Source: CAWJFP01 sp963842155 (GTDB lineage Bacteria > Pseudomonadota > Alphaproteobacteria > JACZXZ01). Taken from it: DNA of 64,000 nucleotides. Of the stretch, positions 47,355 to 55,246 are shown in pieces. Where the stretch lies: the NCBI GenBank assembly GCA_963842155.1, contig CAWJFP010000006.1:1-64000 (forward strand). Reading direction: 5' to 3'. The position numbers and the translations under genes are program-made. How positions within the stretch are numbered: position 1 is the stretch's first letter; the number at the start of each line of letters is the position of its first letter. Below the pieces are notes generated by a model. That model was not told where the DNA came from, ran no database searches, and saw only the letters and a program-made list of their open reading frames with translations.

Positions 47355-47389
47355 GTCTCCCCGCTGGCTTCAGCCGATCGCCGTGATCG

Positions 47390-47407
47390 GCATTATAATG
47401 CATGTCA
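47390..47407. promoter_or_regulatory. candidate BoxR operator upstream of boxC
   Basis: GCATTATAATGC is a perfect 12-bp palindrome at 47390-47401, followed by ATGTCA. On the coding strand it reads TGACATGCATTATAATGC and lies about 36 bases before the boxC ATG. A near-identical site stands upstream of boxR. Confidence 0.55.
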
Positions 47408-47454
47408 TTCTCATTGCAAGCAGTATCCTGCCTGTGACGCCGGCGGCGCCGGCC

Positions 47455-48405
47455 TCAGGCCCGCGCCGCCGAGGCGCGGCGGCCGACCGGCTTGCGCTCG
47501 GCCATGCCGAGCTCGGGCGGCAGCGCGCGCAGCAGCGCCGCGAAGCTCTCCGCCTCGCGCCGGCCGCTGGTGTCGACGACGGCGTCGGCCTGGCCGTAGA
47601 GCGGCGCACGCTCCTTGAGGATGCGGCGCAAATCCTCCATCGCCTCGTCGTTGCCGGCCATGGGACGATAGTCGCCTTGCGCGATAACGCGGCTCATATG
47701 CTCCTCGGGCGCGGCCTTGATCCAGACGGCGAAGCAGCTCTGCAGCAGGAGCTCGTAGGTAGCCGGCTCGGAGACCAGGCTGCCGCCCGTCTCGATCACC
47801 ACGCGCTCCTGCGCCTCGATGAGACGGTCGAGGCAGCGCCGCTCGAGGCGGCGATAGGTAGGCTGGCCCGAGAGGGAGAAGAGCTCGGAGAGGCTCATGC
47901 CCGATTCCGCCTCGATCTCGACGCCCATATCGACGAATGGCAGGCCGAGCCGCGCGGCGAGCCGTTTGCCGAGCGTGCTCTTGCCCGCGCCGCGCAGGCC
48001 GATGAGGGCGATGCGCCCGGCGCGCCGGCCGCCGCGCGCGCGGTCGAAGCGCCCGGAGAGCAGCTTGTAGGCGGCTTTGAGCTCGTCCGCCGTCAGCCGC
48101 TCGAGAAGCTGCTTCACCAGCGTAAGCTCGATGGGAGGGTCCGCGCCCTCGCGCGCGAGGTCGCCGAGCGGCATGCCCATGGCGCGGGCGATCTGCCGCA
48201 GCAGCAGGATCGAGACATTGCCTTGGCCGGCCTCGAGCTGGGCGAGATAGCGCTCCGACACGCCCGAATCCGCCGCCAGGATCCGACGCGTCATGCCGCG
48301 CCGCGCGCGGGCTTTGCGCACCCGCTCGCCGACGAGGCCAAGATAGCCCTCCCCGCCCTCGGCCTCGGCGCGCGCGCGCCGCTCCGCCGCCTTGCTCTGG
48401 ATCAT
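47455..48405 (-). CDS. boxR: BoxR-type regulator: HTH plus shikimate-kinase-like domain
   Basis: Represses box genes until benzoyl-CoA binds. Residues about 25-85 form an Xre-type helix-turn-helix (GMTRRILAADSGVSERYLAQ). From about 125 a shikimate-kinase-like P-loop domain follows (IALIGLRGAGKSTLGKRLAA) that serves as effector-binding module. The sequence VIETGGSLVSEPATYELLL is conserved in the BoxR/BzdR family. It has 316 residues from ATG 48405. It lies upstream of boxCB in the same direction and divergent from the flavodoxin gene. Confidence 0.93.
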   Translation of the reverse strand: MIQSKAAERRARAEAEGGEGYLGLVGERVRKARARRGMTRRILAADSGVSERYLAQLEAGQGNVSILLLRQIARAMGMPLGDLAREGADPPIELTLVKQLLERLTADELKAAYKLLSGRFDRARGGRRAGRIALIGLRGAGKSTLGKRLAARLGLPFVDMGVEIEAESGMSLSELFSLSGQPTYRRLERRCLDRLIEAQERVVIETGGSLVSEPATYELLLQSCFAVWIKAAPEEHMSRVIAQGDYRPMAGNDEAMEDLRRILKERAPLYGQADAVVDTSGRREAESFAALLRALPPELGMAERKPVGRRASAARA

Positions 48406-48450
48406 GCCGGCACTCCTGCCCGGGCAGGGTAGCGCGAACGCTCGCGACAT

Positions 48451-48468
48451 GCAATATAATGCTTGTCA
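48451..48468. promoter_or_regulatory. candidate BoxR operator between boxR and flavodoxin
   Basis: GCAATATAATGCTTGTCA matches the boxC site (GCATTATAATGCATGTCA) at 16 of 18 positions. It sits 46 bases before the boxR ATG and 60 before the flavodoxin start, so both could be controlled from it. Confidence 0.55.
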
Positions 48469-48527
48469 GCTTCGGGACGATGAACTAAGGTCGGGCGCGA
48501 GCGGCGGGAACAGGCGAGAGCGGCAAG

Positions 48528-49004
48528 GTGGCGACCTCCTTCACCATCCTGGTCGGCACGATGACCGGCACGGCCGAGCTCGTGGCCGAGGAACTGCGCG
48601 ACGCGCTCGAGCCCGAGGGCCACGCGATCGAGGTCAAGGCGATGGACGGGCTCGACGCCGCCGTGTTCGAGCCCGGGCGAACCTATCTCATCTGCAGCTC
48701 GACCTACGGCCAAGGCGACGTCCCCGACAACGCCATGAAGCTTTATGAGGACCTGGCGGCGCGCCGGCCGGATTTGAGCGGGCTGCGCTATGGCGTGCTC
48801 TCGCTCGGCGACCGCACCTACGCCCAGACCTTCTGCCATGGCGGCAAGCGCTTCGACGAGCTCTTGACCGAGCTCGGCGCCGAGCGCATCGGCGAGCGGC
48901 TCGAGCATGACGCCTCGTCCGGCAGCGTGCCGGAAGAGGTCGGCGTAGAATGGGCGCGCGGCTGGGTGCGGTTGCTCGAGGAGCGGCTCAGCGTCGCGGC
49001 CTGA
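48528..49004 (+). CDS. flavodoxin-like FMN protein
   Basis: A 158-residue single-domain flavodoxin. The FMN phosphate loop is TMTGTAELVAEEL near residue 11. Ring-contact loops are SSTYGQGDVPDN near 58-69 and LSLGDRTYAQTFCHGGKRFD near 90-110. The style is MioC/CysJ-like. The start is GTG at 48528. It is divergent from boxR and shares its candidate operator. A role as electron carrier to BoxB is possible, since BoxA is not seen, but that is inference. Confidence 0.85.
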   Translation: MATSFTILVGTMTGTAELVAEELRDALEPEGHAIEVKAMDGLDAAVFEPGRTYLICSSTYGQGDVPDNAMKLYEDLAARRPDLSGLRYGVLSLGDRTYAQTFCHGGKRFDELLTELGAERIGERLEHDASSGSVPEEVGVEWARGWVRLLEERLSVAA

Positions 49005-49035
49005 TCCATCATCATCCGAAGGGACCATTCGCATC

Positions 49036-49503
49036 ATGAGCAAGGAAGCTTTCGAAAGCCTGGTCGGCGAGGTGACGGGCGCCATCGCCGGCAAGCCGCT
49101 CGACAAGTCGCTCGAAGCCGATCTCAATCGGCGCTTCCCGGCGGGGGGTGCCACGGTCAAAGCGATCGAGGCGGCCTGCCATGCGGCCATCGCGGAGGGC
49201 TGGATGTGCGGCCGCGAGGCGGGCGGCATCAGATTTGGCCGCGTGGCGAAGCCCTCGCCCGCGCTGGCCGGGTTCAGCATCGACGTGGTGCAGATGCGCG
49301 ACGTGAAGGGCCCGCATCACCGCCATCCCCATGGCGAGATCGATCTCGTCATGCCGCTGACGCCCGACGCCAAGTTCGACGGCCATCCGGCGGGCTGGTG
49401 CGTCTATGGGCCGGGCAGCGCGCATCACCCGACGGTGACGGAGGGTGCCGCGCTCGTGCTCTATCTGCTGCCCGAGGGCGCCATCGAGTTCAGCAAGTCC
49501 TAG
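49036..49503 (+). CDS. DUF4863 family protein (PnbB-like)
   Basis: A 155-residue protein whose second half is cupin-like. A metal-type cluster HHRHPHGEIDLVMPL and a later HHPTVTEGAALVLYLLPEG are visible. DUF4863 includes the 4-hydroxylaminobenzoate lyase PnbB, and members are found next to box genes. The specific reaction here is unknown. It lies between the flavodoxin and hydrolase genes in one direction, spaced 31 and 11 bases. Confidence 0.75.
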   Translation: MSKEAFESLVGEVTGAIAGKPLDKSLEADLNRRFPAGGATVKAIEAACHAAIAEGWMCGREAGGIRFGRVAKPSPALAGFSIDVVQMRDVKGPHHRHPHGEIDLVMPLTPDAKFDGHPAGWCVYGPGSAHHPTVTEGAALVLYLLPEGAIEFSKS

Positions 49504-49514
49504 GCAAATCCCGG

Positions 49515-50303
49515 ATGCAACGCGCCGGCGGCGTCGACATGCCGCATCTCGTGGTCGAGGGCGTGCGGCTCGAGATCGCGCGCCTGGGCGAGCCCGCGCC
49601 CGGCCGCCCCACGCTCGTCTTCCTGCATGAGGGGCTCGGCTCGGTCGCGCTATGGCGCGATTTTCCCGCCGCCCTCGCCGCGCGCACGGGCTGCCCGGCG
49701 CTCGTCTATAGCCGGCAGGGCTATGGCGGCTCCGATCCCGTCGCCCTGCCGCGCCCGCTCGAATTCATGCATGACGAGGCGCGCCGCCTGCCCGCCTTGC
49801 TCGACGCGGCCGCCATCGAGGAGGCGGTGCTGATCGGCCATTCGGACGGCGCCTCGATCGCCCTCATCTATGCCGGCGAGGACGGGCGGCGCCTGCGCGG
49901 CCTGGTCCTCGAGGCGCCCCATGTCTTCGTCGAGCCTGTCACGGTCGCCTCGATCGCCAAGATCAGCGAGGCCTACCGGACGACCGATCTGCGCGGCAAG
50001 CTCGCGCGCTACCATGGCGCGAACGTCGATTGCGCCTTCCGCGGCTGGGCCGACAGCTGGCTCGACCCCGCCTTCCTCGCTTGGAACATCGAGGCCTTCC
50101 TGCCGGCCGTCACGGTGCCGCTTTTGGTCATTCAGGGCGAGGCGGATGAATATGGCACGCTCGCGCAGGTCGAGCGCGTCTGCCGCCAGGTTTCAGGCCC
50201 CGCGGAGAAATTGATGCTCCCGCGCTGCGGCCATTCGCCCCATCGCGATCAGCCCGAGGCGGTGCTTGCGGCGATGACGGATTTCATCGAGCGGCTGTTG
50301 TGA
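49515..50303 (+). CDS. alpha/beta hydrolase of the box cluster
   Basis: A 262-residue hydrolase. FLHEGLGSVALWRDFP forms the oxyanion loop (usual HGxxG). IGHSDGASIALIYA is the nucleophile elbow, GEADEYG holds the acid and RCGHSPHRDQPE the histidine. The HEGLGS variant and GHSDGAS elbow are typical of a subgroup often placed near box or other aromatic catabolic genes. The role could be lactone or thioester hydrolysis. It ends the three-gene group with flavodoxin and DUF4863. An in-frame ATG lies 24 bases downstream. Confidence 0.8.
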   Translation: MQRAGGVDMPHLVVEGVRLEIARLGEPAPGRPTLVFLHEGLGSVALWRDFPAALAARTGCPALVYSRQGYGGSDPVALPRPLEFMHDEARRLPALLDAAAIEEAVLIGHSDGASIALIYAGEDGRRLRGLVLEAPHVFVEPVTVASIAKISEAYRTTDLRGKLARYHGANVDCAFRGWADSWLDPAFLAWNIEAFLPAVTVPLLVIQGEADEYGTLAQVERVCRQVSGPAEKLMLPRCGHSPHRDQPEAVLAAMTDFIERLL

Positions 50304-50360
50304 GCGCGCGACCGGCGCGGCAGCTCGGGCGGAAACGAGCGTCGATACTTCCCAACGGAT

Positions 50361-50882
50361 CTAGCCGCGATCCTTGCGCAAAATATCGAGCATGCGGCGC
50401 AGCAACCCGTCGAGATGCTTGCGCTCGCTTTTGCTCATGATGGAAAGGACATGCTTGTCGAGGCCGCTTGCCTCCGCGGCGACGGCGTTGCGCAGCTGCC
50501 GGCCCCGTCGCGTCAACCGCACATTGAAGGCGCGGCGGTCCTCGCGGCTCGGCACGCGCTCGATGAGCCCGTCGCGTGCCATGCGGTCGAGCGTGCGCGC
50601 CATGGTCGGCTGCTCGACCCGCGCGGCGCGGGCCAGCGCCGCCTGGGTAAGGCCGTCCTGCTCCCAGAGCCGCTGCAATACCGCAAGCTGGCCCGGCGCC
50701 ACGCCATGAGGCACCAATCTGCCGTGCAGCGCGCGAGCGAACAGCCGCCCCGCCAACATCACCAAATTCGCGATCGAGCGCTCGTCCACGGCACCGCTCG
50801 TCTCCCGCTTGCGTGCGGAAGGACTGCCGCCTGCGCCTGCGTCGGCACGCTTGGCGCGGGCCTTCGGCCCTGGCTTGTTCAT
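50361..50882 (-). CDS. MarR family transcriptional regulator
   Basis: A 173-residue winged-helix regulator with a basic N-terminal extension (about 30 residues). The DNA-binding core is LTQAALARAARVEQPTMART, then LIERVPSREDRRAFNVRLT as the wing. C-terminal helices support dimerisation. It faces the box hydrolase gene and lies beside the inverted-repeat element. It probably responds to an aromatic ligand, but the target is not evident. Confidence 0.88.
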   Translation of the reverse strand: MNKPGPKARAKRADAGAGGSPSARKRETSGAVDERSIANLVMLAGRLFARALHGRLVPHGVAPGQLAVLQRLWEQDGLTQAALARAARVEQPTMARTLDRMARDGLIERVPSREDRRAFNVRLTRRGRQLRNAVAAEASGLDKHVLSIMSKSERKHLDGLLRRMLDILRKDRG

Positions 50883-51045
50883 TGTCCGTCTCCCCAGCGG
50901 GCCGTCAATATATCACATAGGGAGGTTGCAGAAATCGAATACGGTCACAGTTTCGTGACAGACGAATCCACGCCAGCTAATGGTAAGCGAAAACTACCTT
51001 TGGTTGCAATACACGTCCAGTGCTCATGCTAATGGACCGAACGGC

Positions 51046-51214
51046 GCTAGCGTGGTGGATTTGAAGTTCCTAAGATTTCGTTGGCCTCTGCGTCTAGGAA
51101 CTTCAAATCCGGGAACCACACGAAATTCTATAGATTGCTGGTGTGGCTTTGAATCCGAAATTCGCTCGCGGACTTGCCCCGAGATATGGTGAATTTCGGA
51201 TTCGCCACGCTAGC
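51046..51214. mobile_element. 169-bp nested inverted-repeat element, MITE-like
   Basis: Outer arms GCTAGCGTGG (51046-51055) and CCACGCTAGC (51205-51214) are perfect complements. Inside are three hairpins: 51057-51072 with 51095-51110 (16 bp perfect), CCACAC/GTGTGG at 51116-51121 with 51141-51146, and 51151-51163 with 51191-51203 (13 bp perfect). The two ends also resemble each other as terminal inverted repeats over about 24 bp with only transition differences. GC is well below the surroundings. No transposase is encoded. It could be a MITE or a structured RNA. Confidence 0.6.
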
Positions 51215-51264
51215 CGAAGTCGAGCTTCGGAAACGGGCCAATTCCCGCGCGCGACGGCAGGCTC

Positions 51265-53523
51265 TCACATGAAGCGCGGCTCGTAGTCTTCGACATTGCC
51301 GTAGGGCTTGGGCCAGGGCAGCGCATAGCCCTGCTTGGTCGCCATGTGACGCGTCCAATAGGGATCGTAGAGATGCGCGCGCGCGAGCACGCAGAGATCG
51401 GCGCGTCCGGCGGCCAGCACGCTGTTCACATCCTCATAGGTCGAGATATTGCCGACCGTCATGGTGGGGATGCCGGCCTCGAGCCGCACGCGGTCGGAAT
51501 AGGGCGTCTGGAACAACCGGCCATAGACCGGCTTCTGCCATGGCACCACCTGGCCCGCCGAGACGTCGACGATGTCGCAAGCGGCGGCCTTGAGCGCGCG
51601 GCCGAGCTCGACCGCCTGCGCGCCGTCGAAGCCGCCCTCGGCCCAATCGGTCGCCGAGATGCGCACCGAAATGGGCTTATGCGCGGGCCAGACGCGGCGC
51701 ACCGCCGCGAACACCTCCAGCGGATAGCGCATGCGGTTCGCGAGGCTGCCGCCATACTCGTCCACGCGCCTGTTGGTGAGCGGCGAGAGGAAGCTCGACA
51801 GAAGATAGCCATGGGCGAAATGCAGCTCGAGCAGATCGAATCCCGCCTCCTCCGCCATCTCCGCCGCGCGCGCGAAATCCGTGCTGACCGCGTCCATGTC
51901 GGCGCGGTTCATCTCGCGCGGCACTTGGCTATGCGGGAAATAGGGCAAGGGCGAGGGCCCGATGATCGGCCAGTTGCCTTGCGCAAGAGGCTCGTCATAG
52001 CCCTCCCAGCCGAGCCGCGTCGACGCCTTGCGCCCGGCATGGGCGAGCTGCATGCCGATCTTGGCGGGGCTGTAGCGATGGACGAACTCGACCACGCGCC
52101 GCCAGGCCGCGACATGCTCGGGCTTGTACATGCCCGCGCAGCCCGGCGTGATGCGCCCCTCGCGGCTCACGTCGGTCATCTCGCCGATGACGAGGCCGGC
52201 GCCGCCCATGGCGCGGCTGCCGAGATGGACGAGATGCCAATCGCCGATCGTGCCGTCCTCGGCCGAATATTGGCACATCGGCGAGACCACGACGCGGTTC
52301 TCGAGCAGCATGTCGCGCAGCCGGAAGGGCGTGAACATGGGCGGGGGCGGCGGATCGACCGGCACGTTGACGCCCGACTGGTTCGCCGCCTTCTCCGCCA
52401 CCCAGCGATCCACCGCCTTGACCATGGCGGGATCGCGCTCCTTGAGGTTCTCGTGGCTGATGCGGAGCGAGCGGGTCAGGAGGCTGAAGGCGAACTGCAT
52501 GGGCTCGAGATGGTGATAGTAGCGCTCGGTCTCCTCGAACCAGCGCAGGGAGACCTGCGCCGCGCGCTGCGTGCCCTCGACCGCGGGACGATGCGCCACC
52601 TCGTAGGAAGCGAGCGCGCGCCCGACGTCGCCCGGATGGGCGAGCATGGCGTCTTTGAGCGCGATCGCGTCCTCCATGGCGAGCTTGGTGCCCGAGCCGA
52701 TCGAGAAATGCGCCGTATGCACCGCGTCGCCGATCAGCACGACATTGCCGAAATGCCAGTGCTTGTTGCGGATGACGGGGAAGTTGCGCCAGATCGAGCG
52801 GTTGCCGACGAGGACATGGCCGTCGAGGTCGTCCTTGAAGAGAGCCTGGCAATAGGCGATGGCGCCCGTTTCGTCGTCGGGGTCGAGGCCCGAGGCGGCG
52901 AAGGTCGCGTCGGTGCATTCGACGATGAAGGTGGCCTTGCCCGCCTCATATTGATAGGCATGGGCGCGCCAGAGCCCGTGGCGGTTCTCCTTGAAGATGA
53001 AGGTGAAGGCGGGGAAGCGGAAATCCGTGCCGAGCCAGACGAAGCGGTTGGGGCGGAGATCGATCTCGGGCTCGAACTCGCGCGCATATTTCTGCCGCAC
53101 GATGCTGTTGATGCCGTCGGCCGCGACGACGAGGTCGGCGTCGCGATAGGGGGCGACGTCGTCGAACTCGTGCTGGAAGCGCACCGTTACGCCCAGGCTC
53201 AGCGCGCGCTTCTGCAGGATGTTGAGCAGCGCCTTGCGCGACAGCCCGCAGAAGCCGTGCCCGGTCGAGCGGAAGAGCTCGCCCTTGAGATGGATATGGA
53301 TATCGTCCCAGCGCGCGAAATGACGCGCGATCTCGGCATAGCTCTCCGCGTCCGCCTCGCCCAGATTGGCGAGCGTGGCGTCGGAGAACACCACGCCGAA
53401 GCCGAAGGTGTCGTCCGGCCGGTTGCGCTCATAGACGGCGATTTCGGCTTGCGGCCAGGCCTTTTTCAGCAAAATGGCGAAATAGAGCCCGCCGGGCCCA
53501 CCGCCCAGGCACGCGATCCTCAT
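51265..53523 (-). CDS. fused FAD monooxygenase/old yellow enzyme: 2-aminobenzoyl-CoA or salicylyl-CoA hydroxylase type
   Basis: A 752-residue two-domain flavoenzyme. Residues 1-380 are an aromatic-ring hydroxylase: FAD site IACLGGGPGGLYFAILLKK, second FAD motif VVLIGDAVHTAHFSIGSG. Residues from about 395 form an OYE-like reductase (MFTPFRLRDMLLENRVVVSP; QLAHAGRKASTR; FDLLELHFAHGYLLSSFLSP). This exact fusion is known from 2-aminobenzoyl-CoA monooxygenase/reductase, which hydroxylates then reduces the ring, and from salicylyl-CoA 5-hydroxylase. The CoA ligase immediately upstream and RidA nearby favour the amino substrate, but sequence alone does not decide. It is the last gene of its operon. 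Confidence 0.87.
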   Translation of the reverse strand: MRIACLGGGPGGLYFAILLKKAWPQAEIAVYERNRPDDTFGFGVVFSDATLANLGEADAESYAEIARHFARWDDIHIHLKGELFRSTGHGFCGLSRKALLNILQKRALSLGVTVRFQHEFDDVAPYRDADLVVAADGINSIVRQKYAREFEPEIDLRPNRFVWLGTDFRFPAFTFIFKENRHGLWRAHAYQYEAGKATFIVECTDATFAASGLDPDDETGAIAYCQALFKDDLDGHVLVGNRSIWRNFPVIRNKHWHFGNVVLIGDAVHTAHFSIGSGTKLAMEDAIALKDAMLAHPGDVGRALASYEVAHRPAVEGTQRAAQVSLRWFEETERYYHHLEPMQFAFSLLTRSLRISHENLKERDPAMVKAVDRWVAEKAANQSGVNVPVDPPPPPMFTPFRLRDMLLENRVVVSPMCQYSAEDGTIGDWHLVHLGSRAMGGAGLVIGEMTDVSREGRITPGCAGMYKPEHVAAWRRVVEFVHRYSPAKIGMQLAHAGRKASTRLGWEGYDEPLAQGNWPIIGPSPLPYFPHSQVPREMNRADMDAVSTDFARAAEMAEEAGFDLLELHFAHGYLLSSFLSPLTNRRVDEYGGSLANRMRYPLEVFAAVRRVWPAHKPISVRISATDWAEGGFDGAQAVELGRALKAAACDIVDVSAGQVVPWQKPVYGRLFQTPYSDRVRLEAGIPTMTVGNISTYEDVNSVLAAGRADLCVLARAHLYDPYWTRHMATKQGYALPWPKPYGNVEDYEPRFM

Positions 53524-53545
53524 GCGCCGCCGCCCGCCGCCGCGT

Positions 53546-55246
53546 TCATGCCGTCTTGCCTTCCTGACGCCGAGGCTCGAGCTCCTGCTGGCGCAGCTTG
53601 AAGCGCTGCAGCTTGCCGGTCTCGGTGCGCGGCAGGTTGTCCACGAACTCGATCCTGCGCGGATATTTATATGGCGCGATCTCGGCCTTGACGAAGTCCT
53701 GCAGCTCCTTGGCGGTGCCCGGATGGGCGCGCGCCGGATCGCGCAGCACGACGAAGGCCTTGACGACGAAGCCGCGCTGCTCGTCGGGCGAGGCGACGAC
53801 GGCGCACTCCCTGACCTCCCGATGGTCGAGCAGCACGGCCTCCACCTCGGGCCCCGAAATATTGTAACCCGCCGAGATGATCATGTCGTCGGCGCGCGCC
53901 TGGTAGTGGAAATAGCCGTCCTCGTCCTCGACATAGACGTCGCCGGGCAGGTTCCAGCCATTGCGCACATAGGCCGCCTGCCGCTCGGGATTGGCGAGGT
54001 AGCGGCAGCCCGTGGGCCCGCGCACCGCGAGGTTGCCGAGCTTGCCCGGCGGCAGCTTGTTGCCCTCGTCGTCGAGGATGCAGGCCTCGTAGCCGGGGAT
54101 GGCCTTGCCGGTGGCGCCCGGGCGAATCGCGTCGCCCGAGGCCGAGACGAAGATATGCAGCATCTCGGTCGAGCCGATGCCGTCGATGATCTTGAGCCCC
54201 GTGGCGGCGCGCCAGCCCTCGAAGGTCGGCAGCGGCAGGGTCTCGCCGGCCGAGACGCATTTCTTGAGCGTGCCGAGATCGAACCTGGGCGCGAGCTCGG
54301 TCATTGCGCGATAGCCGGTGGGGGCGGTGTAGAGCGCCGTGCAACGGTAGCGCTGGATCGTCTCGAGGATCGTCTCCGGCGTGAACTTGTCCAGCAGCAC
54401 CGTGGCCGCGCCGAAATAAAGCGGAAAGCAGAGCATGGCGCCGAGCCCGAAGGTGAAGGCGAGCGGCGGCGAGCCGGTATAGACGTCATCCGCCGCGCCC
54501 TTGAAGACATGCGGGGGGAAGCAGTCGCACATCGCCATCACGTCGCGGTGGAAATGCATGGTTCCCTTGGGCTGGCCGGTGGTGCCCGAGGTGAAGGCGA
54601 TGATCGCCATGTCGTCGGCGGCGGTGTCGAGCGTGGCGAAGCCGGGCCTGGCCCGGGCGATGCGGCGATCGAGATCGGCCTCGCTGCGCCTGCCGTCGCC
54701 GCGATTGGTGAAATAGGCGATGCGCTCGAGGATCGGTGCGCGCGACTTCGCCGCTTCCATCTCCTCGCCGAGCGCCGCGTCGCAGAGGGCCAGGCGGATT
54801 TGCGCCTTGTCGATGATGTAGGCGAGCTCGCGCGCGCGCAAAAGCGGCATGGTGGCGACGCAGATGCCGCCGGCCTTGAGCACGCCGAACCACGAGGCCG
54901 CCATCATCGGGTTGTTCGGCCCGCGCAGCAGCACGCGGTTGCCCGGCACGAGGCCGAGCTCGTCCGTCAGCACGCGGGCGATGCGGTCGGCCTTGTCCTT
55001 GAGCTCGGCATAGCTCCAACGCAGGTCCTCGAAATAGATCGCGATGCGCTTGCCGCGGCCCTCCGCCACATGGCGGTCGAGGAGGTCGCGCGCGGCGTTG
55101 ATGCGGCTGGGATAGGCGGCGAGCGCGGGCAGGGCGGAGAAATCCATCCGGGGCCAGGCTGCCTTGGCCGGCAGATTGTCCCGCGCGAAGCCGTCGCCAT
55201 GCGCGCTCGGACTGCCGGTGGGGACGAAGGGCGCCCGCTCAAGCAT
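53546..55246 (-). CDS. benzoate/2-aminobenzoate-CoA ligase family enzyme
   Basis: ATP-dependent activation of an aromatic acid to its CoA thioester. The 566-residue ANL enzyme has the P-loop IIAFTSGTTGQPKGTMHFHR at about residue 220, the hinge YQARADDMIISAGYNISGPE, and the catalytic lysine in RTETGKLQRF near the C-terminus. Motifs LRGPNNPMMAASWFGVLKAG and IGSTEMLHIFVSA are typical of benzoate- and aminobenzoate-CoA ligases. The start overlaps the end of the upstream OYE gene by eight bases. The hydroxylase gene follows after 22 bases. Confidence 0.88.
   Translation of the reverse strand: MLERAPFVPTGSPSAHGDGFARDNLPAKAAWPRMDFSALPALAAYPSRINAARDLLDRHVAEGRGKRIAIYFEDLRWSYAELKDKADRIARVLTDELGLVPGNRVLLRGPNNPMMAASWFGVLKAGGICVATMPLLRARELAYIIDKAQIRLALCDAALGEEMEAAKSRAPILERIAYFTNRGDGRRSEADLDRRIARARPGFATLDTAADDMAIIAFTSGTTGQPKGTMHFHRDVMAMCDCFPPHVFKGAADDVYTGSPPLAFTFGLGAMLCFPLYFGAATVLLDKFTPETILETIQRYRCTALYTAPTGYRAMTELAPRFDLGTLKKCVSAGETLPLPTFEGWRAATGLKIIDGIGSTEMLHIFVSASGDAIRPGATGKAIPGYEACILDDEGNKLPPGKLGNLAVRGPTGCRYLANPERQAAYVRNGWNLPGDVYVEDEDGYFHYQARADDMIISAGYNISGPEVEAVLLDHREVRECAVVASPDEQRGFVVKAFVVLRDPARAHPGTAKELQDFVKAEIAPYKYPRRIEFVDNLPRTETGKLQRFKLRQQELEPRRQEGKTA

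Noticed and set aside
47455..48405. Shikimate kinase (aroK) for aromatic amino acid synthesis
   Set aside because: The kinase-like domain is fused to an N-terminal helix-turn-helix and sits upstream of boxCB, which is the BoxR regulator arrangement.
50980..51192. Short plus-strand frame across the inverted-repeat element
   Set aside because: It crosses the hairpin arms, has no ribosome site and resembles no protein.
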